Positions 56,157 to 64,000 of a DNA stretch of 64,000 bases are shown here, piece by piece. Below the pieces are notes generated by a model that saw only the letters and a list, made by a program, of their open reading frames with translations, was not told the origin of the DNA and ran no database searches. The stretch spans positions 889,385-953,384 of the forward strand of contig NZ_CP069798.1 in the NCBI RefSeq assembly GCF_016894345.1, written 5' to 3'. The DNA is from Paralysiella testudinis. Lineage in GTDB: Bacteria; Pseudomonadota; Gammaproteobacteria; Burkholderiales; Neisseriaceae. Position 1 is the stretch's first letter. The number at the start of each line of letters is the position of its first letter. Made by a program: the position numbers and the translations under genes.

Positions 56157-56418
56157 AGTTTATTTGGCCTTGCAAGACAACGATATGTCGCGCTACATCG
56201 TGGCCGCCGTGGAAGCCGATAACCCCGGTGTGACCGTGATTTATCAACCGGCCATGGTGCGCATGGAGCGCGAGGACAGCTTGACGGTGCGCCGCAGCAC
56301 GGTGGAGGCGCAATTGGGGCAAAGCTGGGATGTGCAGGAGCTGCACCTAAACCTGATTACTTTGGGTGGCAATGTGGAAGAAGACGACGAGGCGTTCAGC
56401 CTGAGCTGGGTACGTTAA
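56149..56418 (+). CDS. dmpM: Phenol hydroxylase P2, effector protein
   Basis: 89 aa (DmpM is 90). It has no cofactor; it binds the oxygenase and controls access to the di-iron centre, coupling electron transfer to hydroxylation. MSKVYLALQDNDMSRYIVAAV and the acidic end GGNVEEDDEAFSLSW fit the family. AGAGGAGAA precedes the ATG. Confidence 0.93.
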   Translation: MSKVYLALQDNDMSRYIVAAVEADNPGVTVIYQPAMVRMEREDSLTVRRSTVEAQLGQSWDVQELHLNLITLGGNVEEDDEAFSLSWVR

Positions 56419-56464
56419 TTGGCTCACCGCAATCATTAATAAAGAAACCCAAGGAGAAATCAAC

Positions 56465-57967
56465 ATGGCTGCCAAATTAAATCTGAAAGACAAATACCGC
56501 TTACTCACCCGCGATTTGGACTGGGAGTTTTCCTATCAAAATCGCCAAGATGCCTTTCCTTATGAAGAATTTGAAGGCATCAAAATCACCGACTGGTCCA
56601 AATGGGAAGACCCTTTCCGCCTCACCATGGATGCCTACTGGAAATACCAAGCGGAAAAAGAAAAAAAGCTCTATGCCATTTTTGATGCCTTTGCACAAAA
56701 CAATGCGCAAATGAATGTATCCGACCCGCGCTACCTGAACGCCATCAAGATTTTCCTCACCGGCGTAACCCCGCTGGAGTATCAGGCTTACCAAGGTTTT
56801 GCCCATGTGGGGCGGCAGTTTGGCGGCATCGGTGCGCGCATTGCCTGCCAGATGCAGTCCATCGACGAATTGCGCCATGTGCAAACGCAAATTCACGCCA
56901 TGAGCCACTACAACAAGTTTTTCGACGGCTTTCAAGATTGGAGCCACATGCATGATCGCGTGTGGTACTTGTCGGTGCCCAAGTCTTTCTTTGAAGACGC
57001 ACGCTCGGCCGGGCCGTTCGAGTTCTTGGTGGCCATCAGCTTCTCGTTTGAATACGTGCTCACCAATTTGCTGTTTGTGCCGTTTATGTCCGGTGCCGCC
57101 TACAACGGTGACATGGCCACCGTTACCTTTGGTTTCAGCGCCCAATCCGACGAGGCCCGCCACATGACCTTGGGCTTGGAAATCATCAAATTCCTGCTGG
57201 AACAGCATGAAGACAATGTGCCCATCGTGCAAAAGTGGATTGACAAATGGTTTTGGCGTGGCACGCGGCTGCTGGCGATTGTGGCGATGATGATGGATTA
57301 CATGCTGCCCAACAAAGTGATGTCGTGGCAGGAAGCGTGGGAAGTGTATTTCGAAGAAGCCGGGGGTGCACTGTTTAAAGATCTGGCCCGCTACGGCATC
57401 CGTGCGCCCAAGTATGCCGAAGTGATTGAAAAAGAAAAAGAGCATATTTCACATCAGGCTTGGTGGATTTTCTACAACTTCGGCCATGCCGCCGGTTTCC
57501 ATACTTGGATTCCCACCGATGAAGAGCTGGATTGGCTGAGTGAGAAATACCCCGATACTTTCGACAAATACTACCGTCCGCGTTGGGAATTGGCCAAGCA
57601 AATGGCTGCCGAGGGCAAGCGGTTTTATTCCAGCGGCCTGCCGCAGCTGTGCCAAGTATGCCAAGTGCCGATGGGCTTCACCGAAATGGCAGACGATCCC
57701 GGCCAAATCAGCTACCGCAGCGCCGAATATCAAGGTGAGCGCTACCACATGTGTTCCGACGGCTGCCGTGACATCTTTTTGGACGAGCCGGAAAAGTTCG
57801 TACAGGCTTGGCTGCCGGTGCATCAAATCCTGCAAGGCAATTGTGGCGGCTCCGACTTGGAGGAAATGTTGCGCGATTACTACCGCATGAATGTGGGCGC
57901 CGACAATATGGATATGGTGGGCTCGCCAGACGAAACACGTTGGCAGAAATGGAAAGGTGCAGCCTAG
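56465..57967 (+). CDS. dmpN: Phenol hydroxylase P3, catalytic di-iron alpha subunit
   Basis: 500 aa. The di-iron ligands are visible at the expected spacing: E105, E135, H138 (DELRH) and E196, E230, H233 (DEARH). This subunit hydroxylates phenol to catechol. The C-terminal part has a Cys-rich segment (QLCQVCQVPMGF, MCSDGCRDIF) found in phenol hydroxylase alpha subunits and able to bind zinc. AAGGAG precedes the ATG. Confidence 0.95.
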   Translation: MAAKLNLKDKYRLLTRDLDWEFSYQNRQDAFPYEEFEGIKITDWSKWEDPFRLTMDAYWKYQAEKEKKLYAIFDAFAQNNAQMNVSDPRYLNAIKIFLTGVTPLEYQAYQGFAHVGRQFGGIGARIACQMQSIDELRHVQTQIHAMSHYNKFFDGFQDWSHMHDRVWYLSVPKSFFEDARSAGPFEFLVAISFSFEYVLTNLLFVPFMSGAAYNGDMATVTFGFSAQSDEARHMTLGLEIIKFLLEQHEDNVPIVQKWIDKWFWRGTRLLAIVAMMMDYMLPNKVMSWQEAWEVYFEEAGGALFKDLARYGIRAPKYAEVIEKEKEHISHQAWWIFYNFGHAAGFHTWIPTDEELDWLSEKYPDTFDKYYRPRWELAKQMAAEGKRFYSSGLPQLCQVCQVPMGFTEMADDPGQISYRSAEYQGERYHMCSDGCRDIFLDEPEKFVQAWLPVHQILQGNCGGSDLEEMLRDYYRMNVGADNMDMVGSPDETRWQKWKGAA

Positions 57968-57972
57968 TTTCT

Positions 57973-58006
57973 TTCAGGCAGCCCCAAATCAGCAAGGCTG
58001 CCTGAA
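57973..58006. repeat. DUS pair between dmpN and dmpO
   Basis: A near DUS (TTCAGGCAGCCC) and a perfect DUS (AGGCTGCCTGAA) in opposite orientation lie in the 105-bp gap inside the hydroxylase operon. The stem is incomplete, so readthrough is likely; partial termination could lower dmpO and dmpP relative to dmpN. Confidence 0.75.
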
Positions 58007-58072
58007 AGCGCAACGGTACTGCCGTCACCCGCCATCAGAACAAGCCCAATCGATATTTTGAGGAGCAACACC

Positions 58073-58435
58073 ATGCCCGTACACGCTATCACCCCCGACT
58101 ATCGCGGTGAAGTACGCGATGCACAAGCCCGCTTCGGCGGCAATATTCTGGTCTACATCGGCTGGGACGAACACCTGCTGTTTTGTTCCGCCAAAACCTT
58201 TCCGCTGCCGTCTGCCATGACTTTCGCCGAACTCAAGGCCAATGTGCTGCCGCAAGGCTTTGCACAACACCCCGATTTCGCCCACATCAATTGGGACACG
58301 GTGCAGTGGCAATTGAATGGCCGCACGCTACAAGCACAAGACGACCAGACCTTGGCCGAGCTGGGCTTCGATCACAAAAGCCTGTTGCGCTTCAAAACCC
58401 CCGGCCTAAACGGCTGGCGCGGCACCGGCGTGTAA
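58073..58435 (+). CDS. dmpO: Phenol hydroxylase P4, oxygenase gamma subunit
   Basis: About 120 aa (DmpO is 119). It is the small third subunit of the oxygenase. AITPDYRGEVRDAQARFGGN, LLFCSAKTFPLP and LRFKTPGLNGWRGTGV fit the family. The ATG at 58073 has AGGAG upstream; a frame opening 15 bases earlier is not needed. dmpP follows after 11 bp. Confidence 0.92.
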   Translation: MPVHAITPDYRGEVRDAQARFGGNILVYIGWDEHLLFCSAKTFPLPSAMTFAELKANVLPQGFAQHPDFAHINWDTVQWQLNGRTLQAQDDQTLAELGFDHKSLLRFKTPGLNGWRGTGV

Positions 58436-58446
58436 GGAGCGGGCGC

Positions 58447-59550
58447 ATGAGTTACCAAGTTACCGTAGAGCCCACCGGCGAAATGATTGAAGTGGACGAC
58501 GGCCAAACCATATTGGATGCGGCGCTGCGCCAAGGGGTGTGGCTGCCGTTTGCTTGTGGCCACGGCACCTGCGGCACTTGCAAGGTGCAGGTGTTGTCCG
58601 GCTTTGCCGACGTGGGCAACGCCTCATCGTTTGCATTGATGGATGTGGAGCGCGACGAAGGCAAGGTCTTGGCCTGCTGCTGCAAGCCCGAATCGGACAT
58701 GACCATTGAAGCCGATGTGGATGTGGACGCCGATTTCCTTGGCTATCCGGTGGAAGACTACCGTGCCACCGTGGCCGCCATCGAAACCCTGTCGCCCACC
58801 ATCAGAGGCATCGCCTTCAAGCTGGATCGTCCGATGCGCTTTCAGGCCGGACAATACATCAACCTGCACATTCCCGGTGTGGAAGGCACGCGCGCGTTTT
58901 CGATTGCCAACCCGCCCTCGTGCGCCGACCCCTCGTGCGCCGACCCCTCGTGCGCCGACCCCTCGTGCGCCGACAAAGTGCTGCTGCATGTGCGCAAAGT
59001 GGCCGGTGGTGCCGCCACCGGCTGGCTGCACGAGCAATTACAAGTGGGTGATGTGCTGGATTTGTCCGGCCCGTATGGCCAGTTTTTCGTGCGTAAATCC
59101 GACAGCCAAGACGTGATTTTTATTGCCGGCGGTTCTGGTTTGTCTAGCCCGGAAGCCATGATTCTGGACTTGTTGGAAACAGGTGACGGCCGCCAGATTT
59201 ACTTATTTCAGGGTGCGCGCAATCTGGCCGAGCTCTACCACCGCGAACGCTTCGAAAGCTTAGCGGCGCAGCATACCAACTTCCACTACATTCCGGCGCT
59301 GAACGATGTGCTGCCGGAAGATGCGTGGCAAGGCTTCAGCGGTTTTGTACACGAAGCCGTAATCCAGCATTTCAACCATCGTTGCAGCGGCCACAAAGCC
59401 TATTTGTGCGGCCCGCCGCCGATGATTGACGCCGCCGTTACCGCGCTGATGCAAAGCCGCTTGTTCGAGCGCGACATCCACATGGAGCGGTTTGTTACCG
59501 CTGCCGATGGTGCCGCCGCCAGCCGCTCGGCCTTATTTAAAAAGATTTGA
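58447..59550 (+). CDS. dmpP: Phenol hydroxylase P5, NADH reductase
   Basis: About 367 aa (DmpP is 353). A plant-type 2Fe-2S domain (C37, C42, C45 and one of C77-79) is joined to a ferredoxin-reductase-like part: FAD motif RAFSIANPP and NAD motif GGSGLSSPEAM, ending in the CGPPPM segment. It passes electrons from NADH to DmpN. Right after RAFSIANPP there is a four-fold repeat of SCADP, coded by a 15-bp tandem repeat (58915-58974), which explains the extra length. The much longer frame starting at 58183 is out of register with dmpO and rejected. Confidence 0.92.
   Translation: MSYQVTVEPTGEMIEVDDGQTILDAALRQGVWLPFACGHGTCGTCKVQVLSGFADVGNASSFALMDVERDEGKVLACCCKPESDMTIEADVDVDADFLGYPVEDYRATVAAIETLSPTIRGIAFKLDRPMRFQAGQYINLHIPGVEGTRAFSIANPPSCADPSCADPSCADPSCADKVLLHVRKVAGGAATGWLHEQLQVGDVLDLSGPYGQFFVRKSDSQDVIFIAGGSGLSSPEAMILDLLETGDGRQIYLFQGARNLAELYHRERFESLAAQHTNFHYIPALNDVLPEDAWQGFSGFVHEAVIQHFNHRCSGHKAYLCGPPPMIDAAVTALMQSRLFERDIHMERFVTAADGAAASRSALFKKI
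58915..58974 (+). repeat. Four tandem 15-bp repeats inside dmpP
   Basis: CCCTCGTGCGCCGAC occurs four times without change, coding for (P)SCAD repeats in the loop after the FAD-binding motif. Each unit keeps the frame, so copy number can vary without breaking the protein. Confidence 0.92.
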
Positions 59551-59616
59551 TCCGGCTGTTTTCAGAACATCAAGGCTGCCTGAAAAGCATACCAACCCAT
59601 TAATAAGGAAACCGTT

Positions 59617-60525
59617 GTGAATCAAAAATTAAAAGCCGCCATCATCGGGCCGGGCAACATCGGCACCGATTTACTGATGAAAATGCAGCGTTCGGATTGG
59701 GTGGAGCCGGTGTGGATGGTGGGCATCGACCCCGAATCGGAAGGCCTCAAACGCGCCCGCGACATGGGCATCAAAATTTGCGCTACCGGCGTGGATGGCT
59801 TGCTGCCGCATGTGCTGGCCGACGACATCCGCATTGCCTTCGATGCCACCTCGGCCTATGTGCATCCGGAAAACAGCCGCAAGCTCAATGAATTGGGCGT
59901 ATTGATGGTGGATTTGACCCCGGCGGCCATCGGCCCATTCTGCGTGCCGCCGGTGAACCTCAAGCAACACGCCGCCAAGCTGGAAATGAATGTGAACATG
60001 GTTACTTGCGGCGGCCAAGCCACCATTCCGATGGTGGCCGCAGTATCAAGGGTACAGCCGGTAGCCTATGGTGAAATCATTGCCACTGTGTCATCGCGTT
60101 CGGTGGGGCCCGGCACCCGCGTCAATATCGACGAATTCACCCGCACCACCGCCAGTGCCGTGGCTTCGGTGGGCGGTGCCGCCAAGGGCAAAGCCATCAT
60201 CATCATCAACCCGGCCGAGCCGCCGTTGATGATGCGCGACACTGTGCACTGCCTCACCGAAACCCGTCCCGATGAAGCGGTCATCACCGCTTCGGTGCAC
60301 GCAATGGTGCAGTCGGTACAGCAATATGTACCCGGCTACCGGCTGGTGAATGGCCCGGTGTTTGACGGCAACAAGGTGTCTATTTTTCTGGAGGTGGCCG
60401 GGCTGGGCGACTTCTTGCCCACCTATGCCGGCAATCTGGACATCATGACCGCCGCTGCCTTGCACACCGCCGAAATGTTTGCCCAAGAAGCCGCCAGCGG
60501 TGCCATTGCGCTGCCTGTGCGCTGA
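59617..60525 (+). CDS. dmpF: Acetaldehyde dehydrogenase (acylating)
   Basis: 302-aa enzyme that turns acetaldehyde, CoA and NAD into acetyl-CoA; it forms a channelled complex with the aldolase DmpG encoded next. The NAD-binding start [17 protein letters not shown] and the catalytic region [19 protein letters not shown] (Cys nucleophile) are clear. It starts with GTG at 59617, preceded by AAGGAA. One DUS lies in the gap before it (59574-59585). Confidence 0.94.
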   Translation: MNQKLKAAIIGPGNIGTDLLMKMQRSDWVEPVWMVGIDPESEGLKRARDMGIKICATGVDGLLPHVLADDIRIAFDATSAYVHPENSRKLNELGVLMVDLTPAAIGPFCVPPVNLKQHAAKLEMNVNMVTCGGQATIPMVAAVSRVQPVAYGEIIATVSSRSVGPGTRVNIDEFTRTTASAVASVGGAAKGKAIIIINPAEPPLMMRDTVHCLTETRPDEAVITASVHAMVQSVQQYVPGYRLVNGPVFDGNKVSIFLEVAGLGDFLPTYAGNLDIMTAAALHTAEMFAQEAASGAIALPVR

Positions 60526-60544
60526 ACCAAAAGGGAATAGCCAA

Positions 60545-61576
60545 ATGAATTTATCCGGAAAAAAAGTCATCCTGCACGACATGAGCCTGCGTGACGGAAT
60601 GCACGCCAAAGCCCACCAAATCAGCTTGGCGCAAATGGTGGCAGTGGCCACCGCACTGGACGAGGCGGGCATGCCGCTGATTGAAGTCACCCACGGCGAC
60701 GGCTTGGGCGGCGCTTCGCTCAACTACGGCTTCCCCGCCCACAGCGATGAAGAATACCTGCGCGCGGTGGTGCCGCAAATGAAACAGGCACGCGTATCGG
60801 CATTATTGCTGCCCGGCATCGGCACTGTGGATCACCTGAAAATGGCGGTGGATTGTGGCGTGTCCACCATCCGCGTGGCTACCCATTGCACCGAGGCCGA
60901 TGTATCGCAACAACACATCGGTATGGCCGCCAAAATGGGGCTGGATACCGTGGGCTTTCTGATGATGGCGCACATGGCCGACGAAGCCACCTTGCTGCAA
61001 CAGGCGCGGCTGATGGAAGGCTACGGCGCCAACTGCATTTATTGCACCGATTCGGCCGGTTATATGCTGCCTGAAGAAGTGAGCCGCAAGCTGGGCGCTT
61101 TGCGGGCAGGCTTGCAGCCGCAAACCGATCTGGGCTTCCACGGCCACCACAATTTGGGCATGGGCATTGCCAATTCGCTGGCAGCGATAGCCGCCGGCGC
61201 CGACCGCATCGACGGCTCCGTGGCCGGGCTGGGCGCCGGGGCGGGCAATACGCCGTTGGAAGTTTTTGTGGCCGTGCTGGAGCGCATGGGTGTGGAGCAC
61301 GGCACCGACTTATATCGGGTGATGGACGTGGCCGAAGACTTGGTGGTGCCGCTGATGGATCACCCCATCCGCATCGACCGCGATGCCCTCACCTTGGGCT
61401 ATGCCGGGGTGTACTCCTCTTTCTTGCTGTTTGCCAAGCGCGCCGAGAAAAAATACGGCGTGTCCGCGCGCGACATCTTGGTGGAGCTGGGTCGGCGCGG
61501 CACCGTGGGCGGGCAGGAAGACATGATTGAAGACTTGGCACTCACCATGGCCAAACAGAAAGGATTGCCGCTATGA
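60545..61576 (+). CDS. dmpG: 4-hydroxy-2-oxovalerate aldolase
   Basis: 343-aa class II aldolase that splits 4-hydroxy-2-oxovalerate into pyruvate and acetaldehyde. [15 protein letters not shown] carries the metal-binding Asp and catalytic Arg; [11 protein letters not shown] and [14 protein letters not shown] give His ligands. It overlaps dmpH by 4 bp (ATGA). Confidence 0.95.
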   Translation: MNLSGKKVILHDMSLRDGMHAKAHQISLAQMVAVATALDEAGMPLIEVTHGDGLGGASLNYGFPAHSDEEYLRAVVPQMKQARVSALLLPGIGTVDHLKMAVDCGVSTIRVATHCTEADVSQQHIGMAAKMGLDTVGFLMMAHMADEATLLQQARLMEGYGANCIYCTDSAGYMLPEEVSRKLGALRAGLQPQTDLGFHGHHNLGMGIANSLAAIAAGADRIDGSVAGLGAGAGNTPLEVFVAVLERMGVEHGTDLYRVMDVAEDLVVPLMDHPIRIDRDALTLGYAGVYSSFLLFAKRAEKKYGVSARDILVELGRRGTVGGQEDMIEDLALTMAKQKGLPL

Positions 61577-62364
61577 GCACACTCACCGCCGCCCAAATCG
61601 AAGCCTTGGCCGAACACTTGGAAAACGCCGAATTGCAGGCGTATGAAGTGACCAAAATCACCGACGACTATCCAAACATGGATTATCAGGACGCCTTCGA
61701 CATCCAATGGGCCATCCGCCGCCGCAAAGAGGCCCACGGCCACAAAATAGTGGGCATGAAAATGGGGCTCACCTCGTGGGCGAAAATGAGCCAAATGGGC
61801 GTAGAACATCCGTGTTACGGCTTTTTGGCCGATTACTTCAGCGTGCCCGAAGGCGGCGACATCCGGCACAGCGAATTAATCCACCCCAAAATCGAAGCCG
61901 AGCTGGCCTTTGTAACCCGTGCCGACTTGCAGGGTTCCGGTTGCCACATCGGTGATGTGTTGGCGGCCACCGACTTTGTGATGCCCGCCATTGAGGTTAT
62001 CGACTCACGCTATAAAGATTTCAAATTCGATTTAAAAAGCGTGATTGCCGACAACTCCTCTTCCAGCCGTTTTATCACCGGTGGCTGTATCAAACCGGTA
62101 GCGGCGCTGGATTTGAAAAACCTAGGTGTGGTGATGGAAATCAACGGCCAAGTGGTGCAAACCGGAGCAGGTGCCGCAGTGCTCGGCCACCCGGCGGCTT
62201 CGGTGGCCATGTTGGTCAATATGCTGGCCGAGCGCGGCGAATACCTACCCGCCGGCAGCTTTGTGATGATTGGCGCCATCACCGCCGCGGTGGCGGTGGC
62301 CCCGGGCGACAGCTTTAACGTGCGCTTCCAGGATTTGGGCAGCATAGGCGGGCGCTTTGTCTGA
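61573..62364 (+). CDS. dmpH: 4-oxalocrotonate decarboxylase
   Basis: 263 aa (DmpH is 264). It decarboxylates 2-oxo-3-hexenedioate to 2-hydroxypentadienoate in the dehydrogenase branch of meta-cleavage. [30 protein letters not shown], the [13 protein letters not shown] segment and FITGG fit DmpH more closely than the related hydratase DmpE, which would be its partner and is not in the window. Confidence 0.88.
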   Translation: MSTLTAAQIEALAEHLENAELQAYEVTKITDDYPNMDYQDAFDIQWAIRRRKEAHGHKIVGMKMGLTSWAKMSQMGVEHPCYGFLADYFSVPEGGDIRHSELIHPKIEAELAFVTRADLQGSGCHIGDVLAATDFVMPAIEVIDSRYKDFKFDLKSVIADNSSSSRFITGGCIKPVAALDLKNLGVVMEINGQVVQTGAGAAVLGHPAASVAMLVNMLAERGEYLPAGSFVMIGAITAAVAVAPGDSFNVRFQDLGSIGGRFV

Positions 62365-62387
62365 ACCGATTTTTGAAGGAGAGCAAT

Positions 62388-62579
62388 ATGCCGATTATTC
62401 AGGTTCACATGATGGAAGGGCGAAGCGATGCGCAAAAAGAAGCGCTGATTGCCGAAATCACCGCTGCCGTGGTGCACGCATTGGGTGCGCCGAAGGAGTC
62501 GGTGCGGGTGTTGATCGACGAAATGCCCAAACAGCATTTCGGCATTGGCGGCGTATCGGCTAAGGCGTTGGGGCGTTAG
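62388..62579 (+). CDS. dmpI: 4-oxalocrotonate tautomerase
   Basis: 63-aa small tautomerase whose Pro1, exposed after Met removal, is the general base. PIIQVHMMEGRSDAQKEALI with Arg11-type residues and FGIGGVSAKALGR fit the family (62-63 aa). AAGGAGAG precedes the ATG at 62388. Confidence 0.92.
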   Translation: MPIIQVHMMEGRSDAQKEALIAEITAAVVHALGAPKESVRVLIDEMPKQHFGIGGVSAKALGR

Positions 62580-62581
62580 CC

Positions 62582-62628
62582 TTTCAGGCTGCCTGAAGAA
62601 AGTCGATCCACCCTAGGCTGCCTGAAAC
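62582..62628. repeat. DUS-spacer-DUS unit inside the catabolic cluster
   Basis: AGGCTGCCTGAA, the spacer GAAGAAAGTCGATCCACC, and a second AGGCTGCCTGAA. The spacer is a close match to the one at 2467-2485 upstream of argG (GAAGAAAATCAATCCATC). It lies between dmpI and dmpQ. Confidence 0.75.
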
Positions 62629-62645
62629 GTGGCGAGGAGCAAATT

Positions 62646-62990
62646 ATGGGCTTTCACGTTTGCATCAAGGAGCACGGCAATGCCGCAACCTGCTTGCGCA
62701 ACATCGAGGTGGCCGAAGGGCAAAGCTTGCTGGCCGCTTGTGAGCGCAGTTGCCAAACGGCCATTCATGTCGGTTGCCGTGGCGGCGGCTGCGGCGTGTG
62801 CCGGATACAGATTTTGTCCGGCCGCTACCGCCACAAGGCCATGAGTAAAACCCACATCAATGCGCAAGACTTGGCCGCCGGCATGGTGTTGGCGTGCCGG
62901 GTGTTTCCCGAAAGCGACATGGAAATCGTGCCGCAACAAACCGCAGTAACCCGCAACCCATTTATGGAAAACGGGCATAACAATAGCTAG
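62646..62990 (+). CDS. dmpQ: Plant-type ferredoxin that reactivates catechol 2,3-dioxygenase
   Basis: 114 aa (DmpQ/XylT type). The 2Fe-2S ligands are C44, C49, C52 and C84 (CRGGGCGVC, VLACRVF). This ferredoxin reduces the iron of the dioxygenase when it is oxidised by substrate analogues such as methylcatechols. It lies 25 bp before dmpB, as in other meta pathways. Confidence 0.9.
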   Translation: MGFHVCIKEHGNAATCLRNIEVAEGQSLLAACERSCQTAIHVGCRGGGCGVCRIQILSGRYRHKAMSKTHINAQDLAAGMVLACRVFPESDMEIVPQQTAVTRNPFMENGHNNS

Positions 62991-63014
62991 AAAACCACCC
63001 CAAGGAGAAACAAC

Positions 63015-63941
63015 ATGAAAAAAGGTGTAATGCGTCCGGGGCATGTGCAATTGCGCGTGCTGGACATGGCTGAGGCGGTAAAACATTACCGCGACTTGAT
63101 GGGCTTGATCGAAATGCACACCGATGAGGCCGGCCGGGTGTATTTGAAAGGCTGGACCGAAGTCGACAAATTTTCGGTGGTGCTGCGTCAGGCCGATGAA
63201 GCGGGTATGGATTTTATGGGCTTCAAAGTGGTGGACGAAGCCACACTGGACAGCTTGCGCCAAGAGCTGGAGGCCTTTGGCGGGCTGGATGTGAGCGAAA
63301 TTCCGGCGGGCGAGCTGGCCGGTTGTGGCCGTCGCATCCGCTTTACCGCGCCCACCGGCCACGTATTTGAGCTGTTTGCCACCAAGGAGCAGCCGGGCAA
63401 ATACGGTGTTGGTCACCACAATCCCGAAGCCTGGCCGCGCGATGTGGGCGGCATGCGCGCCACCCGTTTCGACCACTGCTTGCTTTATGGCGACGATTTG
63501 GACAACACCCACAAACTGTTTACCGAAGTGCTGGGCTTTGATTTGGCCGAACAAGTGCTGGATCCCGCCGGCAACCGTGTGGCACAGTTTTTAACCACAT
63601 CCATGAAAGCGCACGATGTGGCCTTTATCAAACACGGGGAAAAAAACAAGCTGCACCATGCCTCGTTTTATCTGGACACTTGGTACGATGTACTGCGTGC
63701 GGCCGATTTGATTGCGATGACCGATACCTCCATCGACATCGGCCCCACCCGCCACGGACTCACCCACGGACAAACGATTTATTTTTTTGATCCATCCGGC
63801 AACCGCAACGAAGTATTTGCCGGTGGTGATTATTTCTACAGCGACCATCCGGTCACCACTTGGGATGCCGAGCAATTGGGCAAGGCGATTTTCTACCACG
63901 ACCGCGTGCTCAACGAGCGCTTCCTTAGTGTATTGACCTGA
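63015..63941 (+). CDS. dmpB: Catechol 2,3-dioxygenase
   Basis: 308-aa extradiol dioxygenase (XylE/DmpB type, 307 aa) that opens catechol to 2-hydroxymuconic semialdehyde. The iron ligands are H154, H215 and E266, one residue shifted from the known H153, H214 and E265. AAGGAG precedes the ATG. A DUS hairpin follows, so it may be the last gene of this transcript. Confidence 0.95.
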   Translation: MKKGVMRPGHVQLRVLDMAEAVKHYRDLMGLIEMHTDEAGRVYLKGWTEVDKFSVVLRQADEAGMDFMGFKVVDEATLDSLRQELEAFGGLDVSEIPAGELAGCGRRIRFTAPTGHVFELFATKEQPGKYGVGHHNPEAWPRDVGGMRATRFDHCLLYGDDLDNTHKLFTEVLGFDLAEQVLDPAGNRVAQFLTTSMKAHDVAFIKHGEKNKLHHASFYLDTWYDVLRAADLIAMTDTSIDIGPTRHGLTHGQTIYFFDPSGNRNEVFAGGDYFYSDHPVTTWDAEQLGKAIFYHDRVLNERFLSVLT

Positions 63942-63959
63942 ATACTCTCAGCAACACCG

Positions 63960-63988
63960 AGGCTGCCTGAATGCCTTTCAGGCAGCCT
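63960..63988. terminator. DUS inverted-pair terminator after dmpB
   Basis: AGGCTGCCTGAA and TTCAGGCAGCCT pair over a 5-nt loop, 18 bp past the dmpB stop; no long T run follows (TTGATG), so termination may be partial. Confidence 0.65.
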
Positions 63989-64000
63989 TGATGAATACCC

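Noticed and set aside
58183-59550. Open frame of 455 aa starting inside dmpO
   Set aside because: Its first 88 codons are dmpO read in another frame; the dmpP start at 58447 gives the family N-terminus.

Overview
The window is chromosomal DNA from a member of the Neisseriaceae. The 12-mer AGGCTGCCTGAA and its reverse complement occur throughout, mostly in intergenic gaps and often as inverted pairs that form terminators. This is the DNA uptake sequence (DUS) dialect known from the Simonsiella-type branch of the family (simDUS). A few copies read AGGCTACCTGAA, the Eikenella-type variant. Short elements related to neisserial Correia elements (CREE) and a neisserial style of housekeeping genes support this. 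The genus cannot be fixed from the sequence alone. No rRNA, prophage, CRISPR array or complete insertion sequence was seen.

Layout. 1-28.8 kb is mostly core genome: a YiiX-like lipoprotein, argG, tyrS, small envelope proteins, a VanW-family protein, ychF, tRNA-Arg(CCT), ispB, rplU-rpmA-obgE, an NlpE-type lipoprotein, ubiB, yegP, psd, hflX, pssA, a DUF523 protein, a TauE/TSUP permease, argJ, an L,D-transpeptidase, rlmD, gap, an MliC/ACP-like lipoprotein, apaH, ridA and a small membrane protein-rdgB-hemW operon. 28.9-41.1 kb holds a second NlpE-like lipoprotein, a PQQ-dependent membrane glucose/quinate-type dehydrogenase, a PepSY/cytochrome b561/QseBC-type two-component cluster, a VIT-family transporter, a lipid A phosphoethanolamine transferase with a PmrA/QseB-type box upstream, rdgC and dcd.

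41.2-44.8 kb is a set of small membrane and redox genes (DoxX-like, DUF2269, DCC thioredoxin-like, SDR) headed by a GbsR/MarR regulator with a palindromic operator over its own promoter. 44.8-48.9 kb is a tightly overlapped three-gene operon (Rieske oxygenase, fatty-acid-desaturase-like protein, and a PAP2-phosphatase / squalene-phytoene-synthase fusion) preceded by an exported NTF2/SnoaL-like protein; I know of no described pathway with this composition. 49.2-52.5 kb holds an OsmC-like protein, an acyl-CoA-dehydrogenase-family flavoprotein and a rubredoxin/rubredoxin-reductase fusion.

52.6-64 kb is a phenol catabolic cluster: a DmpR/MopR-type sigma-54 activator, divergent from a -24/-12 promoter that drives a multicomponent phenol hydroxylase (dmpKLMNOP), followed by meta-cleavage genes in the unusual order F, G, H, I, Q, B. 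The hydroxylase makes catechol, DmpB opens the ring with the DmpQ ferredoxin keeping it active, and DmpI, H, G and F carry the product to acetyl-CoA. dmpC, D and E are not in the window and may lie beyond its right edge. DUS copies inside the cluster suggest it has resided in this lineage for some time.
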